DNA from: Streptacidiphilus fuscans | GTDB lineage: Bacteria > Actinomycetota > Actinomycetes > Streptomycetales > Streptomycetaceae | Reading direction: 5' to 3' | Length of the DNA stretch: 64,000 bases | NCBI RefSeq assembly: GCF_015690355.1 | Contig: NZ_JADPRT010000003.1 | Span: forward strand, 586,474 to 650,473 | Shown: piece after piece, positions 29,216 through 39,848 of the stretch | How positions within the stretch are numbered: position 1 is the stretch's first letter | Layout: the number at the start of each line of letters is the position of its first letter | Notes under the pieces: model-generated | Database searches by the model: none | Told to the model about the DNA's origin: nothing | Seen by the model: only the letters and a program-made list of their open reading frames with translations | Translations under genes and position numbers: made by a program

Positions 29216-30472
29216 GTGAAGGTCCTTGTCATCGGCGGCGGCGCCCGCGAACACGCCCTGTGCCGCGCGCTCTCGCTCGATCCCGAAGTCACCTCCCTGC
29301 ACTGCGCGCCCGGCAACGCCGGCATCGCCCAGGTCGCCCAGGTCCACGCCGTGGACCAGATGGACGGCCGGGCGGTAGCCGACCTCGCCGTCGAGCTCGG
29401 CGCCGAGTTCGTCGTCGTCGGCCCGGAGGCCCCGCTGGTCGCGGGCGTCGCCGACGCCGTCCGCGAGCGCGGCATCCCCGTCTTCGGCCCCAGCGGCGAG
29501 GCCGCGCAGCTGGAGGGGAGCAAGGCGTTCGCCAAGGACGTCATGGCCGCCGCCAACGTTCCCACCGCGCGCTCCTACGTCTGCACGACCGCCGAGGAGG
29601 TCGCCGAGGCGCTGGACGCCTTCGGCGCGCCCTACGTGGTCAAGGACGACGGCCTGGCCGCCGGCAAGGGCGTCGTGGTCACGGACGACCTCCAGGTCGC
29701 CAAGGACCACGCCGCGGGCTGCGACCGGGTGGTCATCGAGGAGTTCCTCGACGGCCCCGAGGTCTCCCTCTTCGCCGTCACCGACGGCACCACCGTCGTC
29801 CCGCTCCAGCCCGCACAGGACTTCAAGCGCGTGGGCGACGGCGACGCGGGTCCCAACACCGGCGGCATGGGCGCGTACTCGCCGCTGCCGTGGGCGGACC
29901 CGAAGCTGGTCGAGGAGGTCCAGGAGACCGTCCTCCAGCCCACCGTCGACGAGCTGCGCCGCCGGGGCACGCCCTTCTCCGGCCTGCTCTACGCCGGCCT
30001 GGCGATCACGTCGCGCGGCGTGCGGGTGATCGAGTTCAACGCGCGCTTCGGCGACCCGGAGACGCAAGTCGTGCTGGCGCGGCTGAAGACGCCGCTCTGC
30101 GGGCTGCTGTACGCGGCGGCGACGGGCCACCTGGCCGACTTCCCCGAGCTGCGGTGGCGTGACGGCGCGGCGGTGACGGTCGTGGTCGCGTCCGAGGGCT
30201 ACCCGGCGTCCCCGCGCAGCGGCGACCCGATCGGCGGCCTCGCCGAGGCCGAGACCGAGGACGGCACGGCCTACGTCCTGCACGCGGGCACGCGGCTGGC
30301 TGAGGACGGCGAGACGGTGCTGAGCGCGGGCGGCCGCGTCCTCTCGGTGACCGCGATGGGCAAGGACCTCACCGAGGCCCGCGCCCGTGCGTACGACTCC
30401 GTCGCGAAGATCACCCTCCAGGGCAGCCACCACCGCTCCGACATCGCGGCCAAGGCCGCGGCGGGGGAGTAG
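29216..30472 (+). CDS. purD: Phosphoribosylamine-glycine ligase
   Basis: A 418-residue ATP-grasp enzyme, second step of IMP synthesis (phosphoribosylamine plus glycine gives GAR). MKVLVIGGGAREHALC is the N-terminal nucleotide-fold signature. The ATP-grasp core shows YVVKDDGLAAGKGVVVTDD and VIEEFLDGPEVSLF, and RFGDPETQ is the PurD signature near residue 280. The length is normal. GTG start without a convincing Shine-Dalgarno. A palindromic repeat follows and may act as terminator. Confidence 0.97.
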   Translation: MKVLVIGGGAREHALCRALSLDPEVTSLHCAPGNAGIAQVAQVHAVDQMDGRAVADLAVELGAEFVVVGPEAPLVAGVADAVRERGIPVFGPSGEAAQLEGSKAFAKDVMAAANVPTARSYVCTTAEEVAEALDAFGAPYVVKDDGLAAGKGVVVTDDLQVAKDHAAGCDRVVIEEFLDGPEVSLFAVTDGTTVVPLQPAQDFKRVGDGDAGPNTGGMGAYSPLPWADPKLVEEVQETVLQPTVDELRRRGTPFSGLLYAGLAITSRGVRVIEFNARFGDPETQVVLARLKTPLCGLLYAAATGHLADFPELRWRDGAAVTVVVASEGYPASPRSGDPIGGLAEAETEDGTAYVLHAGTRLAEDGETVLSAGGRVLSVTAMGKDLTEARARAYDSVAKITLQGSHHRSDIAAKAAAGE

Positions 30473-30485
30473 CAGCACCTTTCTG

Positions 30486-30574
30486 CTCCCGCAGGCAGTT
30501 GCACTACCAGGGGCGCGGGGCTCTGCCGATGTGCGGAGCCCCGCGCCCCTTGGCAGTGCAACTCCCTGCGGGAG
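30486..30574. repeat. Compact copy of the palindromic repeat, forming an ~85-nt hairpin
   Basis: CTCCCGCAGGCAGTTGCAC (from 30486) pairs with GTGCAACTCCCTGCGGGAG (to 30574). The inner GGGGCGCGGGGCTC pairs with GAGCCCCGCGCCCC. The core of the longer copies is missing here. It sits 13 bases after the purD stop codon and would make a very strong terminator. Confidence 0.88.
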
Positions 30575-30988
30575 CGATAGGTCGCCGCCCGCAGGGCTTG
30601 CGCTCCCTGTTTGGGGCAACGCTTCCGACCGAAGCAGAAAAAATCTCCGCGCGAGGCGATTAGCCCACGCGAACATTCCTTCGGGTGATGGGAAGCGCAT
30701 ACGCCGGACGTACGGCCGCCCCCGGCCGTATCGTGCCCAGGGCCGGCGACACCGCGACCACGCGCTCCGGGGCTGCGCGGGTACACCATCCCGGCCGGGG
30801 GGAAGCTGCGGTCCACAGGGAATCACTGATCCGAGTGGTTCGGGACCGCTTCAGGAACACCGGGCGGGGCTCGTGCGTCGGATCGGACAGGGGCGTATGA
30901 CGTGCGAAAGCCAGAACGCCCGTCGACTCCCGTGGGCTCCTGTCAGGAGTCGACGGTCGGCGGCAGGCGGTAGGGGGTGAACCGAGCC
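30575..30988. other. Intergenic region between the repeat and the M48-like gene
   Basis: About 410 bases without a supported gene. Short open frames (for example 30685-30900) have no recognisable sequence. A CTCCTGTCAGGAG hairpin lies near 30935-30955, just before the next gene. A promoter for the M48-like gene must lie here but no clear box stands out. Confidence 0.4.
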
Positions 30989-32473
30989 ATGGGTGTCAGC
31001 GCGAATGGGGCCACCGCCCGGGCGGCAGCGATCCTGCGGTTGCGCGGGCTCGCGGTCGCTCTCGCCGCAATGCCTGCCGCGCTTGCGGCCGTGCTTGTGG
31101 CAGGGCGGTTCACGGGTCATCTGGGCGCGCCCGGCAGCGCGGATGTCACTGCGTGGGACGCGGCGCGGTACGCCGTGGTCGCGGTGGCGCTGCTGACGCT
31201 GGGCTGGGCGGCGGCCTTCGCCGTCGCGCTGCGGCGGGCCCGGCCGCACCGGACGCCGTCCGTGCGGCTCACCGAGCGCGAGGCTCCGGAGCTGCACCGG
31301 CTGGTGCGCGAGCTGGCCGAGCGGATGGAGGTGCCCGCGCCCGGAGCGATCGCGCTGACGCCCGACTGCGACAGCTGGCTGGAGGACGAGACCGCCCCCG
31401 GCGGGCGCAGTCCGGCGCCGCCGACGCTGGTCGTCGGCTCGCCGTTCCTGTGGTGGATGCGGGTGGCCGAGCTGCGGGCGCTGCTCGCGCCGGTGGTCGC
31501 CGGAGCGGCCTGCGCGCTTGATCCGGAGATCGCCGCCGCCCGCCGGTTCACCCACGGGCTGGACGCGCTGCTCGGCGCGCACCACGGCCGTGGCGGCTTC
31601 TGGGCCTCCATACCCGCGCGCTCGCTGCTGCGACGCTCGCGCGTCCACGCGGCGGAGATGGAGCGGGCCGTCGCGGGGTGGGCGTCGGAGCAGGCCCGCC
31701 AGGTCGACTACGGAATGCGCATCGCCGCCCAGGAGCAGGTCGGCCTCGCCTATGCGGGCTGGGACCGGCTGCTGACCCGGGTCGCGCTGCCCGCCTGGCG
31801 GCTCGGGCGGTGTCCGACGCGGCTCAACGCGGGGGTGGTGTCCGCCCTGACCGAGCTGTCCCGTCGGGACCGGCTGGCCGAGGGCTTCGAGAGCCGTCTG
31901 GGGGAGCGCCCGGCCTGCGATCTGCTGGAGGAGCCGGGCCGGATCGACGAGGCCACCTCGCTGCTGGCCGCGAGTCTCTTCTACGTCGGGCCGAACGCGC
32001 TGCCAGCGCCCGGTAGCGGCGAGTCCCGGCTGGACTGGGCGGACTACCCGCGCGAGGTCGTGCTGCGGCAGTGGGGCAACCAGTCCGCGTCGCTGCTGGC
32101 GGCGCTGGGAGCGGAGATAGCCTCGCCCGCAGGGGCGCTGGCGACGGCGTTGCGCGCCCTGCGCGCCGGGACGGGGGAGCAGTTGGCGGCGCAGCTGGAG
32201 GCCCAGCGCAACGGGCTGCCGGCGTCGCGCAGCGGCCGGGACGCGGTCTCCGACGGCCTCTACGCGCTGGTCTGCCGGGCGGCGGTGGACGCGGGGCGGG
32301 CGGTGCCGGGGATGGACTGGCTGGACGGCCCGGTGCTGCTGGTCGACGGCCGTCGCTGCGCCGACCTCGGCGCTCCGATCGCGCTGGCGGTGGAGCACGG
32401 TGACGACGAGCCGCTGCGGGTCTGGTTGGAGGGGGCGGGCATATCCATGGACCGTCCGGCGAGGCTGCGTTGA
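30989..32473 (+). CDS. M48-like membrane protein lacking the zinc motif
   Basis: About 494 residues with two N-terminal transmembrane segments (about 18-40 and 58-80). The region that follows reads like an M48 (HtpX/Ste24) peptidase: LHRLVRELAERMEVPAPGAIALTPDCDSWLED, then LVVGSPFLWWMRVAELRALLA. Where M48 enzymes have HELGH, this has PVVAG (bases 31490-31504), so it cannot bind zinc in the usual way. The rest is helical and unassigned. The gene is placed between purD and purC in streptomycetes. ATG 30989 is chosen; GTG 30977 is an alternative. A non-catalytic scaffold or receptor is inferred. Confidence 0.75.
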   Translation: MGVSANGATARAAAILRLRGLAVALAAMPAALAAVLVAGRFTGHLGAPGSADVTAWDAARYAVVAVALLTLGWAAAFAVALRRARPHRTPSVRLTEREAPELHRLVRELAERMEVPAPGAIALTPDCDSWLEDETAPGGRSPAPPTLVVGSPFLWWMRVAELRALLAPVVAGAACALDPEIAAARRFTHGLDALLGAHHGRGGFWASIPARSLLRRSRVHAAEMERAVAGWASEQARQVDYGMRIAAQEQVGLAYAGWDRLLTRVALPAWRLGRCPTRLNAGVVSALTELSRRDRLAEGFESRLGERPACDLLEEPGRIDEATSLLAASLFYVGPNALPAPGSGESRLDWADYPREVVLRQWGNQSASLLAALGAEIASPAGALATALRALRAGTGEQLAAQLEAQRNGLPASRSGRDAVSDGLYALVCRAAVDAGRAVPGMDWLDGPVLLVDGRRCADLGAPIALAVEHGDDEPLRVWLEGAGISMDRPARLR

Positions 32474-32745
32474 ACGCCGGCCGCACCCTGCTGTGGTGAC
32501 GGTCCGTCACCGGGTGGCAATGACGGAGCGTCAACTCTGGCAGCGCCCCTGCTCAGATGTCGTCTCTGTGATTAGGATGGATGTACTGCCGGTGAGACGT
32601 CGGCAGCGCACGGTAACAACGGAGTTCCTCTAACAGTTCGTCAAAGTCCGGTCGCGCAGGCCCGACAGGACCGCGAGGCCCGGTGGGCGACACCGGTCCG
32701 GCAAGAGTGCCGGAGCCGGCAGGGCGCAGGAGGGGGTCGGGGGCA

Positions 32746-34242
32746 GTGGGTGCAGAGCAGACCCGCCGCTGGGAGTCCGGGGCGCTCGCGCACGGGGTGA
32801 CCGACCCGTTCGGCCAGGGCCCGCTCCCGTGGCTGCGCGGCGCGGACCAGTACTTCGACGACACCGGCCTGATGGTCCCCTGGTACGTGGATCCGGCGCT
32901 GCTGCCCGCCGCGCGGCGGTCGCCCGACTACGACCCCAAGCCCGCGCTCGGCAGACCGCGCACCTCGGACGACGTCGGCGGGCAGATCAAGGGCTTCGCC
33001 GCGGGGGCGACGGACCTCGGCGGCTCGCTCGACCTGCGCGTCAGCGTCAACCCGCCGCAGGAGTTCACCGTCGACGTCTACCGGATCGGCCACTACGGCG
33101 GAGCGGGGGCGCGTCATATGGCGGCCAGCCCGCGCGTCTCCGGCCTGGTGCAGCCCGCGCCGCTGGTGGCCGGGCGGACGGTCTCCTGCCACCACTGGTG
33201 GATGTCCTGGCGGCTCCAGGTGCCGCTGCACTGGACGCCCGGTGCTTACGTCGCGGTGCTGACCACGGCCGACCACCGGCACCGCAGCCACATCCCGTTC
33301 ACCGTCCGCGCCGGGCGGGCCGCCGACCTGCTGCTGCTCCTGCCCGATGTCACCTGGCAGGCGTACAACCTCTTCCCCGAGGACGGCCGGACCGGGGCGA
33401 GCCTCTACCACGCGTGGAACGAGAAGGGCGAGCTGCTGGGCGAGCCGGCGGCGGCGACCACGGTCTCCTTCGACCGCCCCTACGCCGGTGCCGGGCTGCC
33501 GCTGCACATCGGCCACGCCTACGACTTCATCCGCTGGGCCGAGCGCTACGGCTACGACCTCGCCTACGCCAACGCGACCGACCTGCACGCCGGGCGCGTC
33601 GATCCGACCCGCTACCGGGGGCTGATCTTCCCCGGTCACGACGAGTACTGGTCCGCGCCGATGCGGCGTGCCGTGGAGCGGGCCAGGGACGGCGGCACCT
33701 CGCTGGTCTTCCTCTCCGCCAACACCATGTACTGGCAGGTCCAACTGCACCAGGGCCCGGCGGGCGAGCCGGACCGGCTGCTGACCTGCAGCAAGCGCCA
33801 GGCGGAGACGCCGCCCAGCGTGCTCTGGCGTGATCTGGGCGAGCCGGAACAGCAGCTGCTGGGCATCCAGTACTCCGGCCGCGTCCCGGAGCCGGTCCCG
33901 ATGGTCGTCCACAACACCGACCACTGGGTGTGGGAGGGCACCGGCCTGCACGACGGTGACGAGATCCCGGCGCTGGTCGCCGGGGAGTCGGACCGGTACT
34001 TCCCGCGCGTCCCGTTGCCGGAGTCGACGGAACGGGTGCTGCTGGCGCACTCGCCCTACAAGGACGTCCGAGGGGTCGGCCGCCATCAGGAGACCTCGCT
34101 CTACCGGGCGGCGAGCGGCGCCCACGTCTTTGCCAGCGGCACCTTCGCCTGGTCACCCGCGCTGGACCGTCCCGGACACACCGACGAACGCGTTCAGCGG
34201 GCCACCGCAAACCTGCTGGATCGTATCTGCAAGGTGCACTGA
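32746..34242 (+). CDS. N,N-dimethylformamidase beta-subunit-like protein
   Basis: A 498-residue soluble protein. The N-terminal third is an Ig-like beta domain (VNPPQEFTVDVYRIGHYGG, then WRLQVPLHWTPGAYVAVL). The C-terminal two thirds match the large-subunit C-terminal domain of N,N-dimethylformamidase: VTWQAYNLFPEDG, then YDLAYANATDLHAG, then LIFPGHDEYWSAPMRRAVERARDGGTSLVFLSANTMYWQ, a glutamine-amidotransferase-like fold. The small-subunit partner is not present. GTG 32746 has AGGAGGGGG at 32728-32736. The true substrate is unknown; amide hydrolysis is possible. Confidence 0.85.
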   Translation: MGAEQTRRWESGALAHGVTDPFGQGPLPWLRGADQYFDDTGLMVPWYVDPALLPAARRSPDYDPKPALGRPRTSDDVGGQIKGFAAGATDLGGSLDLRVSVNPPQEFTVDVYRIGHYGGAGARHMAASPRVSGLVQPAPLVAGRTVSCHHWWMSWRLQVPLHWTPGAYVAVLTTADHRHRSHIPFTVRAGRAADLLLLLPDVTWQAYNLFPEDGRTGASLYHAWNEKGELLGEPAAATTVSFDRPYAGAGLPLHIGHAYDFIRWAERYGYDLAYANATDLHAGRVDPTRYRGLIFPGHDEYWSAPMRRAVERARDGGTSLVFLSANTMYWQVQLHQGPAGEPDRLLTCSKRQAETPPSVLWRDLGEPEQQLLGIQYSGRVPEPVPMVVHNTDHWVWEGTGLHDGDEIPALVAGESDRYFPRVPLPESTERVLLAHSPYKDVRGVGRHQETSLYRAASGAHVFASGTFAWSPALDRPGHTDERVQRATANLLDRICKVH

Positions 34243-34335
34243 GCCCGATTTCGCGGCGTGAAAGTGCCGCATGAAAGACTGAGGACCGGCCACCCACCCA
34301 GCAGACCCATGTCTTGAAGTCCCGAGGGGACCACC

Positions 34336-35241
34336 TTGAGCGGATTCGTCGAGAAGCCCGAGCCGGTGCAGGTGCCCGGCTTGATCCACCTCCACACGGG
34401 AAAGGTCCGCGACCTCTACCGTAATGAAGCCGGACAACTGGTGATGGTCGCCAGTGACCGTCAGTCCGCCTTCGACTGGGTGCTTCCCTCGCTGATTCCC
34501 GACAAGGGACGGATCCTGACCCAGCTCTCGCTGTGGTGGTTCGAGCGACTTCAGGACCTGGTCCCCAACCACGTGATCCAGGCCGAGGTCCCGGCCGGCG
34601 CGCCCGCCGACTGGGAGGGCCGGACGCTGATCTGCCGCAGCCTGGACATGCTGCCGGTGGAGTGCGTCGCCCGCGGCTACCTGACCGGCTCCGGCCTGGT
34701 CGAGTACAAGGAGTCCCGCACGGTGTGCGGGATCACGCTGCCCGAGGGCCTGGTCGACGGCTCCGAGCTGCCCGCGCCGATCTTCACCCCGGCGCTCAAG
34801 GCCGAGGTGGGCGAGCACGACGAGAACGTCCCCTACGAGGAGGTCGCCCGTCGCGTCGGCGCGGACGTCGCGGCGCAGCTGCGGCAGGCCACCGTCGCGA
34901 TCTACAGCCGCGCCCGGGACATCGCGCGTGAGCGCGGGATCATCCTGGCGGACACCAAGTTCGAGTTCGGCCTGGACGAGGACGGCGAGTCCCTGGTCCT
35001 CGCCGACGAGGTGCTGACGCCGGACTCGTCGCGTTTCTGGCCTGCCGACCAGTGGGAGCCGGGCCGGTCGCAGCCCTCCTTCGACAAGCAGTTCATCCGC
35101 GACTGGCTCTCCTCGCCCGCCTCGGGCTGGAACCCTCGTGGGGAGGAAGCGCCGCCGGTGCTGCCGGAGGAGGTCGTGGCGCAGAGCCGCGCCCGTTACG
35201 TCGAGGCCTACGAGCGCATCACCGGCCTGGCCTGGAGCTGA
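34336..35241 (+). CDS. purC: Phosphoribosylaminoimidazole-succinocarboxamide synthase
   Basis: A 301-residue SAICAR synthase that joins CAIR and aspartate with ATP. Signatures are GKVRDLYRNEAGQLVMVASDRQSAFDW, VECVARGYLTGSG, and LADTKFEFGLD with DEVLTPDSSRFWP. Rare TTG start at 34336, supported by GAGGGGA at 34324-34330 and by the alignment of the N-terminus. It stands alone, with a hairpin shared with the convergent tRNA-Gly genes downstream. Confidence 0.97.
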   Translation: MSGFVEKPEPVQVPGLIHLHTGKVRDLYRNEAGQLVMVASDRQSAFDWVLPSLIPDKGRILTQLSLWWFERLQDLVPNHVIQAEVPAGAPADWEGRTLICRSLDMLPVECVARGYLTGSGLVEYKESRTVCGITLPEGLVDGSELPAPIFTPALKAEVGEHDENVPYEEVARRVGADVAAQLRQATVAIYSRARDIARERGIILADTKFEFGLDEDGESLVLADEVLTPDSSRFWPADQWEPGRSQPSFDKQFIRDWLSSPASGWNPRGEEAPPVLPEEVVAQSRARYVEAYERITGLAWS

Positions 35242-35342
35242 TCTCCCTGCCCGCGTTGCGGACGGTCGTCATCGAGCGGCCGTCCGCACGCGGGTGCTCC
35301 GGGTGCCAGGATCTGGATGCCGGCATGAATGCCGGAGATGCG

Positions 35343-35370
35343 AAAGGGCGCCTCCGAAGAGGCGCCCTTT
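35343..35370. terminator. Bidirectional terminator between purC and the tRNA-Gly operon
   Basis: A 12-bp perfect stem AAAGGGCGCCTC/GAGGCGCCCTTT with a CGAA tetraloop, A-rich before and T-rich after. Confidence 0.9.
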
Positions 35371-35375
35371 GCTGG

Positions 35376-35448
35376 AGCGGACGACGAGATTCGAACTCGC
35401 GACCCTCACCTTGGCAAGGTGATGCTCTACCAACTGAGCCACGTCCGC
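35376..35448 (-). tRNA. tRNA-Gly (GCC)
   Basis: 73 nt, complete cloverleaf: acceptor GCGGACG/CGTCCGC, D-loop with GG (AGTTGGTA), anticodon loop TTGCCAA with GCC, and canonical T-arm GAGTTCGAATCTC. CCA is not encoded. It is the last of three tRNA genes on this strand. Confidence 0.96.
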
Positions 35449-35472
35449 ACGATATGGGGTTATGAGATTGAG

Positions 35473-35545
35473 AGCGGACGACGAGATTCGAACTCGCGAC
35501 CCTCACCTTGGCAAGGTGATGCTCTACCAACTGAGCCACGTCCGC
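35473..35545 (-). tRNA. tRNA-Gly (GCC), second identical copy
   Basis: Identical in sequence to the copy at 35376-35448 and separated from it by 24 bases, indicating a recent tandem duplication or gene conversion. Confidence 0.96.
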
Positions 35546-35640
35546 AGTACTCCGGGACCCGTAGGCCTCGGCGTGCCCTCCACTCTACCCCATCCCAGAG
35601 GGAGCTTTCGCCACCCTAATGATGAGGTCGAGCGGATGAG

Positions 35641-35712
35641 AGCAGGTGACAGGGATCGCACACTGTGCCTTCCCTCTGGAAGAGGGACGCTCTACTACTG
35701 AGCTACACCTGC
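35641..35712 (-). tRNA. Atypical tRNA-Gly (UCC)
   Basis: 72 nt. Acceptor GCAGGTG/CACCTGC and the anticodon stem TCCCT/AGGGA with loop CTTCCAG (UCC) are perfect. The D-loop reads AGTAGTA, with A in place of the first of the conserved G18-G19. The T-arm reads ACAGTGTGCGATCCCTGT: only four pairs form, and the invariant TTC of the loop is absent. It is the first gene of the tRNA-Gly cluster. It is either a non-proteinogenic tRNA (for example for cell-wall glycine) or a decaying copy. Confidence 0.85.
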
Positions 35713-35854
35713 GAGAGCCGCCCCGCCGACCTGGCCTTTCGGCCGTTGTCTGCGGTGCGTTCCGCTGAGAAGAACATTAGCCCATCTCGCGGGCCGTGAT
35801 CACCACGGCGGGGCGGTATGTCCGTATTGTCTAGAAAGTCCGACGGGCGACTTC

Positions 35855-36178
35855 TCAGCTCGCCTGTGCGAAGGCCTCATAGACGTGCTTCGGAAGTCGG
35901 CCACGGGCCGGCAGGTCGATGCCGCGGGACTGTGCCCAGGCCCGGACCGTCGCCGGATCGGGGGCGACCTCGGTCCGCCGGGGGGTCTTGGCCGCTGCTG
36001 CGCGGCCCTGCTTCCGGCCTGCCTGTACATACGGCGCAAGCGCGGAACGGAGTTTTTCCGCGTTCTTGGTGGACAGGTCGATCTCGTACGACTTTCCGTC
36101 GAGTCCGAACTGAACCGTTTCTTCGGCAACCCCTCCGTCCAGGTCGTCGGAGAGCGTGACCACAACGCGCTGAGCCAT
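35855..36178 (-). CDS. lsrL: Lsr2-family nucleoid protein, probably the LsrL paralogue
   Basis: A 107-residue xenogeneic-silencer-type protein. The N-terminal dimerisation domain (1-60: MAQRVVVTLSDDLDGG, then ETVQFGLDGKSYEIDLS) is joined to a C-terminal DNA-binding domain with WAQSRGIDLPARGRLPKHVYEAF, where RGR is the AT-hook-like motif that inserts into the minor groove of AT-rich DNA. Its position beside the purine genes matches LsrL, the second Lsr2 protein of S. coelicolor. ATG 36178 is the family start. The AT-richer promoter region next door may allow autoregulation. Confidence 0.92.
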   Translation of the reverse strand: MAQRVVVTLSDDLDGGVAEETVQFGLDGKSYEIDLSTKNAEKLRSALAPYVQAGRKQGRAAAAKTPRRTEVAPDPATVRAWAQSRGIDLPARGRLPKHVYEAFAQAS

Positions 36179-36543
36179 GGAAGCCAATCCTCTCGGGCTT
36201 TGCCGTGCGACCGCAGGTGCTGGCCGCGACCGGCGATGCCATTCTGCCCCCAATGACCCCAGAAATCGAAGAGGCAGGATTTTTCCGCGTTATTTTCGTG
36301 TCGTTTCGGTACCGCGCCGATACCGGTGCGAAACCTCTGGTACCGGCAATTTTGGTAGCCGAGGCGCGCTGTTCGCTGCGGGCGTCAAGACAGCCGGGAG
36401 GGAGCCCGGCGCCGCGGCGTGCTTTGTGTGAACCTCCGCGCGATTGGGCGTTCTACGCGCGTCGCACTGGATGAGTCTCCAAGATCGCATTTTCACCCCG
36501 GTAGGCTGGGAAGTCCCCGCACCACTCATCACCGGGAGTACCT
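36179..36543. promoter_or_regulatory. Divergent lsrL/purS promoter region, relatively AT-rich
   Basis: 365 bases without a gene. The stretch 36270-36360 is the AT-richest non-coding part nearby and contains repeats of GGTACCG/GATACCGG and a TTTCG...CGAAA inverted repeat (about 36302-36331). TAGGCT at 36502-36507 is a likely -10 box for purS, whose message would have a ~30-base leader with GGGAG at 36534. Confidence 0.5.
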
Positions 36544-36795
36544 GTGGCACGCGTCGTTGTCGACGTCATGCTGAAGCCGGAGATCCTCGACCCGCAGGGC
36601 CAGGCGGTGCAGCGCGCGCTGCCGCGCCTGGGCTTCGAGGGGATCGCCGACGTCCGCCAGGGCAAGCGCTTCGAGCTGGAGGTGGAGGGCCCGGTCGACG
36701 ACGCCGCGCTGGCCCGCATCCACCAGGCAGCCGAGACCTTCCTCGCCAACACCGTCATCGAGGACTTCACCGTCCGCGTCGAGGAGGGGCAGTGA
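36544..36795 (+). CDS. purS: Phosphoribosylformylglycinamidine synthase subunit PurS
   Basis: An 83-residue small subunit that bridges PurL and PurQ in the FGAM synthase complex, helping channel ammonia. It is typical in length and sequence ([27 protein letters not shown], then [11 protein letters not shown]). GTG start behind GGGAG. The stop codon overlaps the purQ start by four bases (GTGA), so translation is coupled. Confidence 0.96.
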   Translation: MARVVVDVMLKPEILDPQGQAVQRALPRLGFEGIADVRQGKRFELEVEGPVDDAALARIHQAAETFLANTVIEDFTVRVEEGQ

Positions 36796-37468
36796 CCACG
36801 CGGATCGGCGTAGTCACCTTCCCCGGGAGCCTCGACGACCGCGACGCGCTGCGCGCGGTCAAGCTGGCCGGCGCCGAGCCGGTCGCGCTCTGGCACCGTG
36901 AGAAGGACCTGCACCAGGTCGACGCCGTGGTCCTGCCGGGCGGCTTCTCCTACGGCGACTACCTGCGCGCCGGCGCCATCTCGCGGTTCTCGCCGGTGAT
37001 GGAGACGATCATCGAGCAGGCCAAGGGCGGCATGCCGGTCCTCGGCATCTGCAACGGCTTCCAGGTGCTGACCGAGTCGCACCTGCTGCCGGGGGCCATG
37101 CTCCGCAACAACCACCTGCACTTCGTCTGCAAGGACCAGAAGCTGCGGGTCGAGAACAACACGACCGCCTGGACCAGCGACTACGCGCAGGACCAGGAGA
37201 TCATGATCCCGCTCAAGAACATGGACGGACGGTTCACCGCGGACCGCCGCACCATCGACGAGCTGGAGGCCGAGGGACGGGTCGTCTTCCGCTACCTGGA
37301 CGGCAACCCGAACGGCTCGATCGACGACATCGCCGGCATCACCAACGCCGCGGGCAACGTCGTCGGCCTGATGCCGCACCCGGAGCACGCGGTCGAGCCG
37401 ATCGTCGGTACCGGCGGCACGGACGGCACCGGCTTCTTCACCTCGATCATCAAGCGGCTGGTGAACGC

Positions 37469-37472
<4 letters not shown>
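36792..37472 (+). CDS. purQ: Phosphoribosylformylglycinamidine synthase subunit PurQ (glutaminase)
   Basis: A 226-residue class I glutamine amidotransferase that supplies ammonia for FGAM formation. The nucleophile Cys lies in [12 protein letters not shown], and the triad His/Glu lie in GLMPHPEHA. Coupled to purS (GTGA overlap, GAGGAGG at 36781-36787) and to purL (ATGA overlap at 37469-37472). Confidence 0.97.
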
Positions 37473-39724
<2,252 letters not shown>

Positions 39725-39740
39725 TACCCGCAGTCCCCGG

Positions 39741-39775
39741 CACGGGCCCGACCGCACTGCGCGGTCGGGCCCGTG
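39741..39775 (+). terminator. Terminator of purSQL
   Basis: A 15-bp perfect stem (39741-39755 with 39761-39775) and a 5-base loop. Its right arm overlaps the start of the ECF41-type promoter at 39774. Confidence 0.88.
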
Positions 39776-39800
39776 TCACGTTTGCGGTCGCCCGCCTGTC
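39774..39800 (+). promoter_or_regulatory. ECF41-type promoter of the carboxymuconolactone decarboxylase/sigJ operon
   Basis: TGTCACG at 39774-39780, a 16-base spacer and TGTC at 39797-39800. From memory, ECF41 targets have TGTCACA-N16-CGTC, so this fits with one mismatch in each box. Such promoters characteristically precede the gene coupled to the ECF41 sigma gene, implying autoregulation. Confidence 0.7.
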
Positions 39801-39848
39801 TTCTCTCCGGAAGCCTGGAAGCCGGGACTCAGGAAGGCGGCAACGACC

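Noticed and set aside
30851..32398. A 515-codon minus-strand frame opposite the M48-like gene
   Set aside because: Arg/Gln/Gly-rich shadow composition; the plus-strand frame has membrane helices and M48-like motifs.
35641..35712. Reading the third tRNA as an ordinary functional tRNA-Gly without comment
   Set aside because: The missing GG and TTC contacts are too specific to ignore, so it was kept as a tRNA but flagged as atypical.
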